Source: Phycisphaeraceae bacterium (GTDB lineage: Bacteria > Planctomycetota > Phycisphaerae > Phycisphaerales > UBA1924). From it: DNA of 64,000 bases. The position numbers and the translations under genes were made by a program. How positions within the stretch are numbered: position 1 is the first letter of the stretch; the number at the start of each line of letters is the position of its first letter. The stretch is taken from the NCBI GenBank assembly GCA_019636795.1, contig JAHBWW010000001.1, forward strand, positions 434,001 to 498,000, given 5' to 3'. Under the pieces are notes generated by a model that searched no databases, was not told the origin of the DNA, and saw only the letters and a list, made by a program, of their open reading frames with translations. Shown piece by piece: positions 1-8,569 of the stretch.

Positions 1-1
1 C

Positions 2-304
2 ACGAACTTCGGCGTGTTTGTTGAGCTCGAAGACGATCTGGAAGGTCTGCTCCACATTTCGGAGTTGGCCGACCACAAGGTCGAAAACCCGCAGGATGTG
101 GTCAAGAGCGGCGAAGAGATCGACGTCAAGATTCTCCGGGTGGATATCTCCGATCGCAAGATCGGGCTGAGCCTCAAGCGGGCCCAGTGGGGCGACACGG
201 GCGGCACGGAAGGCGACGCGGACTTCGGTGGCCGGCCGGACCTGCCCTCGCGCGGCGGGATGGACGATCACGACGCGATGGGTACGGACAAGATCAAGTT
301 CTGA
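2..304 (+). CDS. rpsA: 30S ribosomal protein S1, C-terminal end (partial)
   Basis: The reading frame is open from base 2 and is cut by the window edge, so only about the last 100 residues are present. The first residues read TNFGVFVELEDDLEGLLHIS, the core of an S1 RNA-binding domain, followed by a HKVENPQDVVKSGEEIDVKI stretch and the DISDRKIGLSLK end of the S1 fold. The acidic, Gly-rich tail is typical of S1 C-termini. S1 binds mRNA on the 30S subunit during initiation. A strong hairpin terminator follows 40 nt after the stop. Other multi-S1 proteins are possible, but the last-repeat-plus-tail layout favours RpsA. Confidence 0.85.
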   Translation, partial: TNFGVFVELEDDLEGLLHISELADHKVENPQDVVKSGEEIDVKILRVDISDRKIGLSLKRAQWGDTGGTEGDADFGGRPDLPSRGGMDDHDAMGTDKIKF

Positions 305-344
305 ACCGCGGGTAGTGGTTCGAGAATGTGCGGTACATAATTGC

Positions 345-374
345 AGCGCCCCGAGAAGTTCTCGGGGCGCTTTT
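345..374 (+). terminator. Rho-independent terminator after rpsA
   Basis: A perfect 10-bp stem (GCGCCCCGAG 346-355 with CTCGGGGCGC 361-370) closes a 5-nt AAGTT loop and is followed by TTTT. It lies about 40 nt after the rpsA stop. Confidence 0.9.
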
Positions 375-412
375 GTGCGCGCATTGGTGCAAGGCGCGAC
401 AAAGGAGTGTGT

Positions 413-514
413 ATGGATAAAATGACTTGGGCTCGGCTGGCGGGATATCGTGGACGAGCACGACAACCCCCCAAGCTGAGCGATGAACCGGAACCCACCC
501 GGCGACGAACCTGA
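413..514 (+). CDS. Possible 33-residue basic small protein
   Basis: An ATG at 413 is preceded, 5 nt upstream, by AAAGGAG (401-407), one of the better Shine-Dalgarno matches in the window. It opens a 33-codon frame beginning MDKMTWARLAGYRGRARQ and ending in a TGA at 512-514. The product would be strongly basic. It sits between the rpsA terminator and the next large gene, in a stretch of about 320 nt (305-627) where nothing else was recognised. Translation is supported only by the ribosome-binding site, and no family is recognised. Confidence 0.3.
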   Translation: MDKMTWARLAGYRGRARQPPKLSDEPEPTRRRT

Positions 515-627
515 TTGATGCGAATCGACTGACCCGAGAACTCGTTGGTCAGCACATCGCGATAAAGGTCAGCAGCGAGAGCACTGCAACCCGACGACCG
601 ACGAACGACAGACTGAAGAGAGATTTC

Positions 628-2577
628 ATGGCACACTCCGGATCTTGGTTTTTCAGAGTCATTCAACTGGTGTGCCAAGGGAAGTTCCGAAAGGTGCATC
701 GCGGCTTTCGGGGCCAAGAATGCGGTTTGCGGCCGATTTTCGGACTCAAGGTGGCCCGGTGCCTGTTGCCGGTGTGCAACAGGCTTTGCATTCTGGCAAC
801 GTGGTTTGTGGCGTGGAGTTGCGTGGCTGGGGTTGCGGTTGGGCAGGTGCCGCGGGTTCCTTCGCCTCAGGACGCGATTGCCTGCAGCGAGACGGTGGTG
901 CGATGGGTCCGAGAATGGCAAGTGACCGACGATGCGCCTGAATGCGATGGCGTTGCGATCATTCTTCGCCTGCATGGGCAGGTGATTGCTCAGGCCACCG
1001 CGACGCATGATCGGACGAGGAACCTGTCGCTGGCAACTCGCACGGCGCTTTTGCGGGCGGGGCGCAGGCTTCCGACGGACCGCGATGCGGTGTGGGAGGA
1101 GCAGGTCGCGAGCATTGCGGTGAGTGTGGAGTTGGCCGGGCCACTGGTACCGATCGCTGTGCGCACGGAGTCGGACCTTGCGGCTGCGTTTTCGCCGGGG
1201 ATCGACGGGGTGGGTGTGAGGCTCGGAGAGCAAGTGAGGATGCGGTTTCCGAGCCAGATGCTCCCGAGCGGCGAGGATGGGCTGCGGGCGGCGCGTGCGC
1301 TGGTGTCAGAGATTTCGGGAGATCCGGTGCGCGGTTTAGCGACGATCGAGGAACTGCTCGAAGCGGGGTATGTGTTCTATCGATTTCGCACAACGCACAT
1401 GGCCCAGGTTGACCCTTTGCTCGGGCCTGTGTTTTTGCATCGCGGCGGGAGGATTATCGCGCAGCCTGAGATCAATACGGCGAGCCTGATGCGTCTGGCC
1501 GATGGCATGGCGAGTCATCTGCTTCGGCGGCAGTGGCCGGGGACCGAGCCATATGGCATGATGGGGACGCTGAACCCGGTCCACGGAACAGCGGATTCGT
1601 CGTATGCCGATCCGATGTCGCAGGCCCTTGTGGTTTCGGCGTTGTGGTCGTATGCGACGCTGGAGCGCGTGCAGGCCGACCGGGCAAAGGCGGCGGGTGA
1701 TGCAGCGCGATCGCTCCTGCGCAGTCTGGCGCATGTAGCGGAGAGCGAGCGCGGGCCTTGGGAGTCGGCTGGGGATGCGGCGGCCTGTGTGATTGCGCTG
1801 AGCGATGTGATGGCGGAGAGTCAGGATCTCGATGTCGAACTGCATCAACTGCGAAACAAGTGCGCAGCGCGGCTTGCATTGGCGTTCGACGTGTCGGGCG
1901 GGCAGTTTGCGTCCGATGTGCCGCGATCGGCGTACGGCATGGTTGCGCTTGCCTATGTGCGACTCTCAAAGGACCAGAGCGGGGCGATCTCGCGTGCGTC
2001 GGCGTCGGCCTGCGTGCGTGCGGCGTATCGCAATACATCGGCCGATCAACTGCTGCTTCAGATGCCATATCTTGCCTGGGCCGAACTTGAACTGACTGAG
2101 GCTGGGGAGGCGCCTGCTTCGGCAGCCGCGCTGATCGAACTGCGTCGGCAGACGTGGAAGAACCAGTTGACGTTTGAAACGCTTGAGCCGACGGATTGGG
2201 ATTTTGTCGGGAGTCTTGTGGTGCTTGGCGGGCAGGCGGCGCTTCCGAGCTGGCACAGTATTCGGCCGTTGGCGTGGCTGGCGACGATGCTCGGGCATGC
2301 GCAGTTGACGAGTGGGACGTTGATTGAAGGCGAGGCGGCTGCGGAACTTCAGCGGACTTTGGGGCTGGCCAGGTTTGCCGCCCAGTTGGCTGCGGGGCCT
2401 GAAGCAGGGCACATGTATGCCCGTCCCGACCGGGCCATGCATGGCGTGCGTGCGGCGTTGTGGGACCAGCGCATGCCCCCCGAGGCGACGGCTGTTGCAC
2501 TCGATGGAATCTGCCGACTGGTGCGGGCGGCCGACGCCTTGGCAGCAAGAAATGATGCGGGAAAACAGGGTCCGTGA
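628..2577 (+). CDS. Secreted protein of unknown function (649 aa)
   Basis: Not recognised with confidence. The first about 50 residues are basic. A hydrophobic stretch (about residues 47-70, LCILATWFVAWSCVAGVAVG) ends in a plausible signal-peptidase site before QVPRVPSPQD, so the mature protein is probably periplasmic. Residues about 95-240 (VRWVREWQ, then alternating strand-like segments) have a loose AMMECR1-like feel, and the rest is alpha-helical and Ala-rich, like a toroid or glycoside-hydrolase-type helical domain with a HGTADSSYADPMSQALV segment. Neither resemblance is strong. The start at 628 has a weak GAAGAGAG site; a later start nearer the hydrophobic segment is possible. It is followed 66 nt later by gyrA on the same strand, with no visible functional link. 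Confidence 0.75.
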   Translation: MAHSGSWFFRVIQLVCQGKFRKVHRGFRGQECGLRPIFGLKVARCLLPVCNRLCILATWFVAWSCVAGVAVGQVPRVPSPQDAIACSETVVRWVREWQVTDDAPECDGVAIILRLHGQVIAQATATHDRTRNLSLATRTALLRAGRRLPTDRDAVWEEQVASIAVSVELAGPLVPIAVRTESDLAAAFSPGIDGVGVRLGEQVRMRFPSQMLPSGEDGLRAARALVSEISGDPVRGLATIEELLEAGYVFYRFRTTHMAQVDPLLGPVFLHRGGRIIAQPEINTASLMRLADGMASHLLRRQWPGTEPYGMMGTLNPVHGTADSSYADPMSQALVVSALWSYATLERVQADRAKAAGDAARSLLRSLAHVAESERGPWESAGDAAACVIALSDVMAESQDLDVELHQLRNKCAARLALAFDVSGGQFASDVPRSAYGMVALAYVRLSKDQSGAISRASASACVRAAYRNTSADQLLLQMPYLAWAELELTEAGEAPASAAALIELRRQTWKNQLTFETLEPTDWDFVGSLVVLGGQAALPSWHSIRPLAWLATMLGHAQLTSGTLIEGEAAAELQRTLGLARFAAQLAAGPEAGHMYARPDRAMHGVRAALWDQRMPPEATAVALDGICRLVRAADALAARNDAGKQGP

Positions 2578-2643
2578 AGGGGCAAGCCGAGTCGAAAAAG
2601 TGATGCTGCACGCCTATTATTTTGAACCCGGTCGAAGGGTGTT

Positions 2644-5466
2644 GTGAGCGACAAAACTCGACCGATTCCGGGCGCGGAGCCAGGGCATATGGCTGAACAC
2701 GACGTGACTGATCCCCAGGCTGCGGACACTCCGCCGCCGGGCGACATCGATGGCAACGGAACGAGCGCCGGCAGCAGCGGCGCGGGTGGTGGCGGGCACA
2801 TCGTCGACCACGACATCGAACGCGAGCTTCAGGACTCATACCTGACGTACGCGATGAGCACGATCATGGACCGGGCGCTGCCCGATGTTCGTGACGGGCT
2901 CAAGCCGAGCCAGCGTCGCATTCTGGTCGCGATGAACGACCTGAACCTGCGCCCCGGCAAGAAGCAGATCAAGTGCGCCAAGATCACCGGCGATACGTCA
3001 GGCAACTATCACCCGCACGGCGACATGGTTATTTATCCGACGCTCGTCGGGATGGCGCAAAGGTGGAAGATGCGCGTGCCGCTCATCGATCCGCAGGGAA
3101 ACTTCGGCTCGATCGACGGCGACCCGCCGGCTGCGCAGCGGTATACCGAAGCGCGCATGCACCACGCAGCGGTCGATCTGCTGGCCGATCTGAAGCTCGA
3201 CACCGTCGATTTCCAGCCCAACTACGACGATCGCCTCACCGAGCCAACGGTCCTGCCCGGCAAGTTTCCGAATCTGCTGATCAACGGCGGAATGGGTATC
3301 GCGGTGGGCATGGCGACGAGTCTGCCGCCTCATAACCCGAGCGAGATCTTCGACGCGATTGTGCGTGTTGTCGATAACCCGCAGATCTCGCTGCTCGAAC
3401 TGATGACCGACGAGGTCGGCAGCGACGGGGTCATCGTGCGTCAGGGCGTCAAGGGGCCCGACTTTCCGACGGGGGGCACCATGCTCGGCCGGCGCGGTAT
3501 CCTTGAGGCGTACGACAGTGGTCGCGGTCGTGTGACGGTGCGCGGCACATGCCATATCGAAGAAATGGCACATGGCCGCGAACAGATCGTTATCGACGAG
3601 ATCCCGTTCGGCGTGGTGCAGGACAATCTTGTCGAGGAGATTGTCAACGCGGTCAAGGAAGAACGCCTCAAGGACATCTCGGACGTGCGCAATGAATCGG
3701 GGCGCAACGCCCAGACGCGCATCGTGCTCGAACTCAAGCGCGGGGCCGACGCGCGCGTCGTCGAGAACCAGATCTTTCAGCACACGCAGTTGCAGCAGAC
3801 GTTCAGCATCATCAACGTTGCGCTTGTGAATCGCCAGCCTCGCACGATGGGGCTCAAGCAGCTCATCGAGTGCTATATCGAGCATCGCACGGAAGTGATC
3901 CGTCGGCGGACGGCGCATCTGCTGCGCGAAGCCAAGAAGAAGGCTCACATTCTCGAAGGAATGATCTACGCGGTCATCGACATCGACGAGATCATCGCCC
4001 TGATCAAATCCAGCCAGACGCGCGAAGAAGCCATCACCAAGTTGATGGCGCGACGCTATCGCATCCCGCCCGGGCACCCGGCAGCAGCGATGCTGCCCGC
4101 GAGGTTGATCGAGGCGGTGCGAAAGGCGGAGGAATTCGGCGGTGTGAAGCTCAGCCGCGTACAGGCCGAGACGATCGGCAGCATGCGCCTGATCCAGCTC
4201 GTAGGGCTGGAGATCGAGCGACTGGTTCGTGAGTACAACGAACTGACCGTGGAGATCGAGGATTACGAGCGCATCCTGGCCGATCCGCAGCGAGTCCGCG
4301 AGATCATCAAGGCCGACTGCGCCGAGATGAAGGCCCGCTACGGCTCACCGCGTCTGACCGCGATCGAAGAGGCGGAGGGAGACATCTCGATTGAATCGCT
4401 GATTCAGGTCGAGGATGTTGTTGTGACGATCAGCCACCTGGGCTATGCCAAGCGGCTGCCCGCTTCGACGTATCAGGCCCAGGGGCGTGGTGGCAAGGGC
4501 ATTCGCGCTTCGGACAGCCGCGACGGGGACTTTGTCGAACATCTGTTCGTCGCGAGCACGCATGACGATTTGTTGTGTTTCACGGATACGGGTCGGGTGT
4601 TCAAACTCAAGGTGTATGAACTGCCCGAGCTGAGCCGCACGAGCAAGGGCCGCCCGATCATCAACTACATTGAGTTGCGCGAGGGCGAGCGCGCGTGCAC
4701 CTATCTGGCGATCAAGAATTTTGAAGCGAGCAGTCACTATCTGACATTCGTTTCGCGTGGCGGGATCGTCAAGAGGACTCCGCTCAAGGCGTACAGCAAC
4801 GTCAACCGATCGGGGCTGATTGCGGTGGGGCTCAAGGAGGGCGACGCGCTGCTCAATGTCATGTTGACAACGGGTTCGGACGACCTGATTCTCGTGACGG
4901 CGGAAGGCATGGCCATTCGTTTTAGCGAGGACGATGTGCGCGACATGGGGCGGTCGGCTGCGGGGGTCAAGGGGATCGACCTCGAGGACGGCAATCAGGT
5001 CATTGGGGCGGTGCGTGTGCCGATGGAGCCAGACAAGGATGGAGATCTGATGACTGCGGCCGAGTCGATGGCGCGGAATCGGTGCCTTTTGACCATCACG
5101 CAAAATGGATATGGCAAGCGCACACCGGTTGATGAATATCGCGTCGCGCCCGAGGTTGGCAAGATGCGCAGCCAAAGTCGTGGCGGAAAGGGCCGAAGCG
5201 ACATTCGCATCAGCGACCGCAATGGCCCGGCCATCGTGGCGCTGAGCGTCGAACAGGGCGACGACATTGTCGTCATCACCCGCGGAGGGCAGCTTGTCCG
5301 TACAGCCGCCGACACCATCCGCGAAACAGGTCGTGGAGCGCAAGGCGTCAAGGTTGTGTCGCTCAACGAGGGCGATTCGGTCGTTTCGGCTGCCCGCGTG
5401 ATGGACAGTGTCGACGCTGCAGTCAGCAGTGAATCGAGCGAGGCAACTCCCGACGCGGACGATTGA
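2644..5466 (+). CDS. gyrA: DNA gyrase subunit A
   Basis: Breakage-reunion subunit of the type II topoisomerase that introduces negative supercoils. After a disordered, Gly/Ser-rich N-terminus of about 50 residues come the winged-helix/tower core and six C-terminal beta-pinwheel blades. The catalytic tyrosine is Tyr167 in [11 protein letters not shown] GyrA-box-like QGRGGKG is at about residue 613 and a second QSRGGKG near 844, which favours GyrA over ParC. The start is GTG at 2644; an in-frame ATG at 2689 (residue 16) is an equally good alternative. The quinolone-pocket positions equivalent to E. coli Ser83 and Asp87 are Met128 and Pro132 (see findings). gyrB is not adjacent. A STAS-domain gene follows after 20 nt. 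Confidence 0.96.
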   Translation: MSDKTRPIPGAEPGHMAEHDVTDPQAADTPPPGDIDGNGTSAGSSGAGGGGHIVDHDIERELQDSYLTYAMSTIMDRALPDVRDGLKPSQRRILVAMNDLNLRPGKKQIKCAKITGDTSGNYHPHGDMVIYPTLVGMAQRWKMRVPLIDPQGNFGSIDGDPPAAQRYTEARMHHAAVDLLADLKLDTVDFQPNYDDRLTEPTVLPGKFPNLLINGGMGIAVGMATSLPPHNPSEIFDAIVRVVDNPQISLLELMTDEVGSDGVIVRQGVKGPDFPTGGTMLGRRGILEAYDSGRGRVTVRGTCHIEEMAHGREQIVIDEIPFGVVQDNLVEEIVNAVKEERLKDISDVRNESGRNAQTRIVLELKRGADARVVENQIFQHTQLQQTFSIINVALVNRQPRTMGLKQLIECYIEHRTEVIRRRTAHLLREAKKKAHILEGMIYAVIDIDEIIALIKSSQTREEAITKLMARRYRIPPGHPAAAMLPARLIEAVRKAEEFGGVKLSRVQAETIGSMRLIQLVGLEIERLVREYNELTVEIEDYERILADPQRVREIIKADCAEMKARYGSPRLTAIEEAEGDISIESLIQVEDVVVTISHLGYAKRLPASTYQAQGRGGKGIRASDSRDGDFVEHLFVASTHDDLLCFTDTGRVFKLKVYELPELSRTSKGRPIINYIELREGERACTYLAIKNFEASSHYLTFVSRGGIVKRTPLKAYSNVNRSGLIAVGLKEGDALLNVMLTTGSDDLILVTAEGMAIRFSEDDVRDMGRSAAGVKGIDLEDGNQVIGAVRVPMEPDKDGDLMTAAESMARNRCLLTITQNGYGKRTPVDEYRVAPEVGKMRSQSRGGKGRSDIRISDRNGPAIVALSVEQGDDIVVITRGGQLVRTAADTIRETGRGAQGVKVVSLNEGDSVVSAARVMDSVDAAVSSESSEATPDADD

Positions 5467-5486
5467 CCTGATACACTGGATGCACC

Positions 5487-5834
5487 ATGGCAACCGACTG
5501 GTCCGACAACATCGTGCTGGCAAACCTGACCGACGAGCCTGCGCTTTCGGAGGAGCTGTCGAACCTGGGCGACCGGATTGCGGGGCGTGAAGCCGGGCAG
5601 GTGCCGCATGTGGTTCTCGACTTCGGGCAGGTCAGTTACATCAACAGTTCGAACATCGCTCAGATGCTCCGCTTGCGCAAGATCCTCGACGAGGCCAGCA
5701 AGCAGATGCGGATCTGTGGCGTGAGCGATGAAGTCTGGTCGGTGCTGATGGTGACGGGGCTGGACCGCGTCTTCAAGTTCGAACCCGACACGCTCACAGC
5801 GCTGGCCGGCCTGCAGATCGCCGACGGGCAGTAA
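5487..5834 (+). CDS. STAS-domain protein (anti-sigma-factor antagonist-like)
   Basis: 115 residues forming a single STAS domain. A beta-strand VVLDFGQVSYINSSNIAQML is followed by helices and a second strand ending in VFKFEPD. The INSSN segment matches the loop that carries the phosphorylatable Ser in SpoIIAA/RsbV-type antagonists. The family controls partner-switching kinases and anti-sigma factors in the cytoplasm. No kinase or phosphatase partner is encoded nearby; the ECF sigma/anti-sigma pair downstream is on the other strand and not of the partner-switching type. It is probably co-transcribed with gyrA, given the 20-nt gap. Confidence 0.85.
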   Translation: MATDWSDNIVLANLTDEPALSEELSNLGDRIAGREAGQVPHVVLDFGQVSYINSSNIAQMLRLRKILDEASKQMRICGVSDEVWSVLMVTGLDRVFKFEPDTLTALAGLQIADGQ

Positions 5835-5876
5835 GCCCCGCTCGCCGTCACTCCCAAAACTATGGTCGCAAGGACG

Positions 5877-5938
5877 CCGGATCTTCGGGCGCTCCCATGC
5901 CATCAATCTTCCTTGCACGCAGTCGCCCGAAGGTCCGG
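5877..5938. repeat. 62-nt palindromic intergenic repeat, copy 1
   Basis: Left arm CCGGATCTTCGGGCG (5877-5891) and right arm CGCCCGAAGGTCCGG (5924-5938) can pair over 15 positions with one G-T wobble around a 32-nt loop. A second copy with the same arms and a loop of exactly 32 nt lies at 17073-17134. Both lie between convergent genes. Neither has a T-run, so it is not a classic terminator. It resembles a REP-like repeat. Confidence 0.7.
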
Positions 5939-5971
5939 GTCGAACACGTGTTCATAGATACTCCCTGAAAC

Positions 5972-6010
5972 GAAAAAATCCGCCCGAGAGGACCTCATCC
6001 CCTCGGGCGG
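5972..6010 (-). terminator. Minus-strand terminator downstream of the anti-sigma gene
   Basis: Stem CCGCCCGAG (5980-5988) pairs with CTCGGGCGG (6002-6010). Read on the minus strand it is followed by a run of T (the plus strand shows GAAAAAAT at 5972-5979). It lies 53 nt beyond the stop of the minus-strand gene ending at 6063. Confidence 0.85.
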
Positions 6011-6062
6011 ACCGCGATCCCGACGAGAAGGGTCGAATCACCCCGCCGGGCTGTCACACTCC

Positions 6063-6473
6063 TCAATCCGCCCGACGCATCGGCATCAGCACCGGCGACG
6101 CCCCCTGCCCTTGCTCAGCCTTCGTCCCAGGATCGACCACCGCCTCCAGATGGAACGTGCGTCCACCTTCATCAACGAAAACCCCGGTGAGTCTGCCTCC
6201 GCCCTCATCGACAATGTCAAACTCCATCGTCCGCCCATCATCGAGCTGCACAATCGCACGCTGCGACATCATCCGGTGCGTCACACCCGCTGCCAGCGCA
6301 CCACCTCCCAGCGTGAGTGCAACGATCAACCCGATCGCCAGTCCCTTGTGCTTCTTCTGTTCGTTCATGTTCGACTGCTCCTTGAGAAACTGCTCGACCC
6401 TCAGGTTGCGGTCCGGCCCGGTCCAGCGCACCGCGCGCAGCCGGGCAAGTTGTGCGTCGACATCGTGTTTCAT
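6063..6473 (-). CDS. Putative membrane anti-sigma factor
   Basis: 136 residues. A short cytoplasmic N-terminus (MKHDVDAQLARLRAVRWTGP) is followed by one membrane segment (about residues 45-66, GLAIGLIVALTLGGGALAAG) and a periplasmic beta-rich tail. The ATG overlaps the stop of the ECF sigma gene in an ATGA junction, the usual arrangement for a sigma/anti-sigma pair, so the role is inferred mainly from context. No zinc-anti-sigma HxxxCxxC motif is visible, so it would belong to a non-ZAS group. A terminator follows on the same strand. It could instead be an unrelated small membrane protein co-translated with the sigma factor. Confidence 0.65.
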   Translation of the reverse strand: MKHDVDAQLARLRAVRWTGPDRNLRVEQFLKEQSNMNEQKKHKGLAIGLIVALTLGGGALAAGVTHRMMSQRAIVQLDDGRTMEFDIVDEGGGRLTGVFVDEGGRTFHLEAVVDPGTKAEQGQGASPVLMPMRRAD

Positions 6474-7051
6474 GAGTCGACCTCCTTGATCTCCAAAGCC
6501 TTTCGCATCGCCCGCCGCGCCCGGTGCAACCGCGACTTGACCGTCCCCACCGAAACCCCAAGCACCAGCGCCACGCTCTCCACGCTCAAGCCCTCAACAT
6601 GGTGCAGGCACAGCACCGCCTGATGCTCGCTCCGCAGCGTCAAAAGCACCTCGACGACCTCACGCCCCGCGCCAGTCCCAGCCTCAACAACCACCTCGGG
6701 CACACACGCCACCACATGCTCACGCCGCTTCCGTCGCGCCCAGCGGTTCACACGATTCGTCGCGATCCGCAGCAGCCAGTGCCGAAACGCAATCCCCTCA
6801 TTCCGATACCGCAGCATCCCCCGCCACGCATCAATAAACGTCTCCGCCGCAAGATCCTCAGCCAGATGCACATCACCAACACGCCGCACGATGTACTGTG
6901 CAATCGCAACGTAATGCTCTCGATACAGTTCCCCGAACGCCGCCGGATCGCGCCGCGCCCGCTCAATCAGGTCCGATGGCTTCTCTGCCAACCGCTCTTC
7001 ACCGATTGCAAATGCCTGATCCAACATGGCCCCGATCGTTCCCACACTCAT
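6470..7051 (-). CDS. ECF-family RNA polymerase sigma factor
   Basis: 193 residues with region 2 (AAFGELYREHYVAIAQYIVR, then the DVHLAEDLAAETFIDAWRG signature of sigma2.2-2.4) and region 4 (VLCLHHVEGLSVESVALVLG, then VSVGTVKSRLHRARRAMRK, a helix-turn-helix reading the -35 element). Region 3 is absent, as in all ECF factors. It is co-translated with the putative anti-sigma factor through a 4-nt overlap. mqnE lies upstream on the same strand with a 148-nt gap, so a separate promoter is likely. The targets cannot be predicted from this window. Confidence 0.9.
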   Translation of the reverse strand: MSVGTIGAMLDQAFAIGEERLAEKPSDLIERARRDPAAFGELYREHYVAIAQYIVRRVGDVHLAEDLAAETFIDAWRGMLRYRNEGIAFRHWLLRIATNRVNRWARRKRREHVVACVPEVVVEAGTGAGREVVEVLLTLRSEHQAVLCLHHVEGLSVESVALVLGVSVGTVKSRLHRARRAMRKALEIKEVDS

Positions 7052-7199
7052 TCAAATGCGTGCCGACGGCTCGAGGTTCCACCTGCAATCACAAAATCAC
7101 GTTCGTTCATGCGAAGTCCCCAAGCGGGGTTCCGAAAATACAAGGCGTGGGCCTGAGCCTACGACAGCAAACGCCCCAAGTTTGCCCGCCGCCGTTGCT

Positions 7200-8456
7200 T
7201 TACGCCAGCACCCGCCATTCCTTCCCCTCGCGCTCCACACGCCGATACAGCGTGTCGCGTTCCACCGGCTCAAATCCCGCCTCGCGGATCGCCCGCTGAA
7301 GATCCCACACCGTCGTCTCCTGGTGCGTGGTCGAGCCGCCGACTTTGGTGATGTCGTACCACACAACCGTGCCATCGATGTCATCAGCCCCGCATTGCAG
7401 CATCGTCTGCGCCATCCCCAGCGTCTGCATGATCCAGAACGCCTTGGCATGCGGAAAATTGTCAAGCATGAGCCGCGCCACCGCCAGCGTCCGCAGATTC
7501 TCAAGCCCCGTCGGCCCCGGCAGGTGCTCAAGCTCCGACCCATCCGGAAAAAACGGCAGCGGAATAATCGTCTGGTAATACCCCTGTCCAAGCGCAGGCG
7601 TCGGAAGCCGCACACCCTCGCGCGTCAGCGTGATCGCCGGCGCATCCGTCACATCATCAGCTGGCGACTCTTCCCCCTCATACCCAAGCCGCGCCAGCGC
7701 ACGATCCTGCATCCGCCGCAGAATGTGCATATGCCGCAACCGCTCCTCGCGGCTGTCAACGTGCCCGTACAGCATCGTCGCATTGCTGTTGAGCCCCAGT
7801 TCATGGGCGACCATGTGTACATCGAGCCATTCATCCGCACCGATCTTGCCGCGGAAGGCTTCCTTGTGGACCCGCTCATCAAACACCTCAGCCCCGCCCC
7901 CAGGCAGTGAGCCCAGGCCCGCCTCGATCAACCGCTCCAGCACCCACTGCATCGACGCACGCCGATCGTCACGCTTGTACACCTTCGCAATCCGCGCCAG
8001 ATGCACAATCTCCACCGCTGTAAACGCCTTCAGATGCACCCGCGGCGCAACCTCCCTGAGCGTGCGCAGCATGTCGGTGTAGTACTCGAACGGCAAGTAC
8101 GGATTGAGCCCCCCGACAATGTGCATCTCGGTCGCGCCGAGTTCAACAGCCTTGAGTCCCTCAGCCCTGATGTAGTCGAGGTCGCGGGTGTATTCGCCCG
8201 CCTGCCCCTGCTTTCGATAAAACTCGCAGAACTTGCAGCTCAGCGCGCACACATTCGAGTAATTCATGTGGCGGTTGATGTTGAAGTACGCGATATCCTT
8301 GTGCAGGCGCCTTCGCACACGGTCGGCCAGTTCGCAAACGGTCCAGATGTCGCGCGTGGCATAGAGGGCCCGGCCGTCATCGATCGAAAGACGCTCGCCC
8401 GCGTCGATCTTCCGCTCGATGGTGGCCAAGCCTGTGAAGGTCGCGGTGGCGGTCAT
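7200..8456 (-). CDS. mqnE: Aminofutalosine synthase (radical SAM, menaquinone pathway)
   Basis: MqnE joins the enolpyruvyl ether of the chorismate-derived precursor to SAM, giving aminofutalosine in the futalosine route to menaquinone. The radical-SAM cysteines are in NVCALSCKFCEF (CxxxCxxC). Family signatures follow in order: MHIVGGLNPYLPFEYY, KAFTAVEI, SLPGGGAEVFDERVH and NATMLYGHVDSREERLRHM. I chose the ATG at 8456 because the sequence upstream of MTATATFTGL is not conserved-looking. At 418 residues it is slightly long, from a Pro/Asp-rich insert after RRMQDRALARLG. There is no clear SD. A palindrome at 8485-8506 lies just upstream, between this gene and the divergent sulfotransferase. No other mqn gene is in the window. 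Confidence 0.9.
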   Translation of the reverse strand: MTATATFTGLATIERKIDAGERLSIDDGRALYATRDIWTVCELADRVRRRLHKDIAYFNINRHMNYSNVCALSCKFCEFYRKQGQAGEYTRDLDYIRAEGLKAVELGATEMHIVGGLNPYLPFEYYTDMLRTLREVAPRVHLKAFTAVEIVHLARIAKVYKRDDRRASMQWVLERLIEAGLGSLPGGGAEVFDERVHKEAFRGKIGADEWLDVHMVAHELGLNSNATMLYGHVDSREERLRHMHILRRMQDRALARLGYEGEESPADDVTDAPAITLTREGVRLPTPALGQGYYQTIIPLPFFPDGSELEHLPGPTGLENLRTLAVARLMLDNFPHAKAFWIMQTLGMAQTMLQCGADDIDGTVVWYDITKVGGSTTHQETTVWDLQRAIREAGFEPVERDTLYRRVEREGKEWRVLA

Positions 8457-8484
8457 GGGGGCATGATAGGGGCCGGGACAACGT

Positions 8485-8506
8485 ACTTTCAATAAATAGT
8501 GAAAGT
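8485..8506. promoter_or_regulatory. Putative operator: inverted repeat ACTTTCA-N8-TGAAAGT
   Basis: A perfect 7-bp inverted repeat (8485-8491 and 8500-8506) with an AT-rich 8-nt spacer lies in the 113-nt divergent region between mqnE and the sulfotransferase gene. Its inner 18 nt, TTTCAATAAATAGTGAAA, match 15 of 18 positions of a sequence at 40601-40618 upstream of a GbsR/MarR-type regulator gene. Its function as an operator is inferred. Confidence 0.5.
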
Positions 8507-8569
8507 TTGCTCGCGACCGCAGCCCGCGATTGGTCAGGCCGGCCCGTCGTACACTCCTGACCCCCAAGT

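Noticed and set aside
2998-4077. 359-codon minus-strand open frame inside gyrA
   Set aside because: Antisense to conserved GyrA motifs; shadow.
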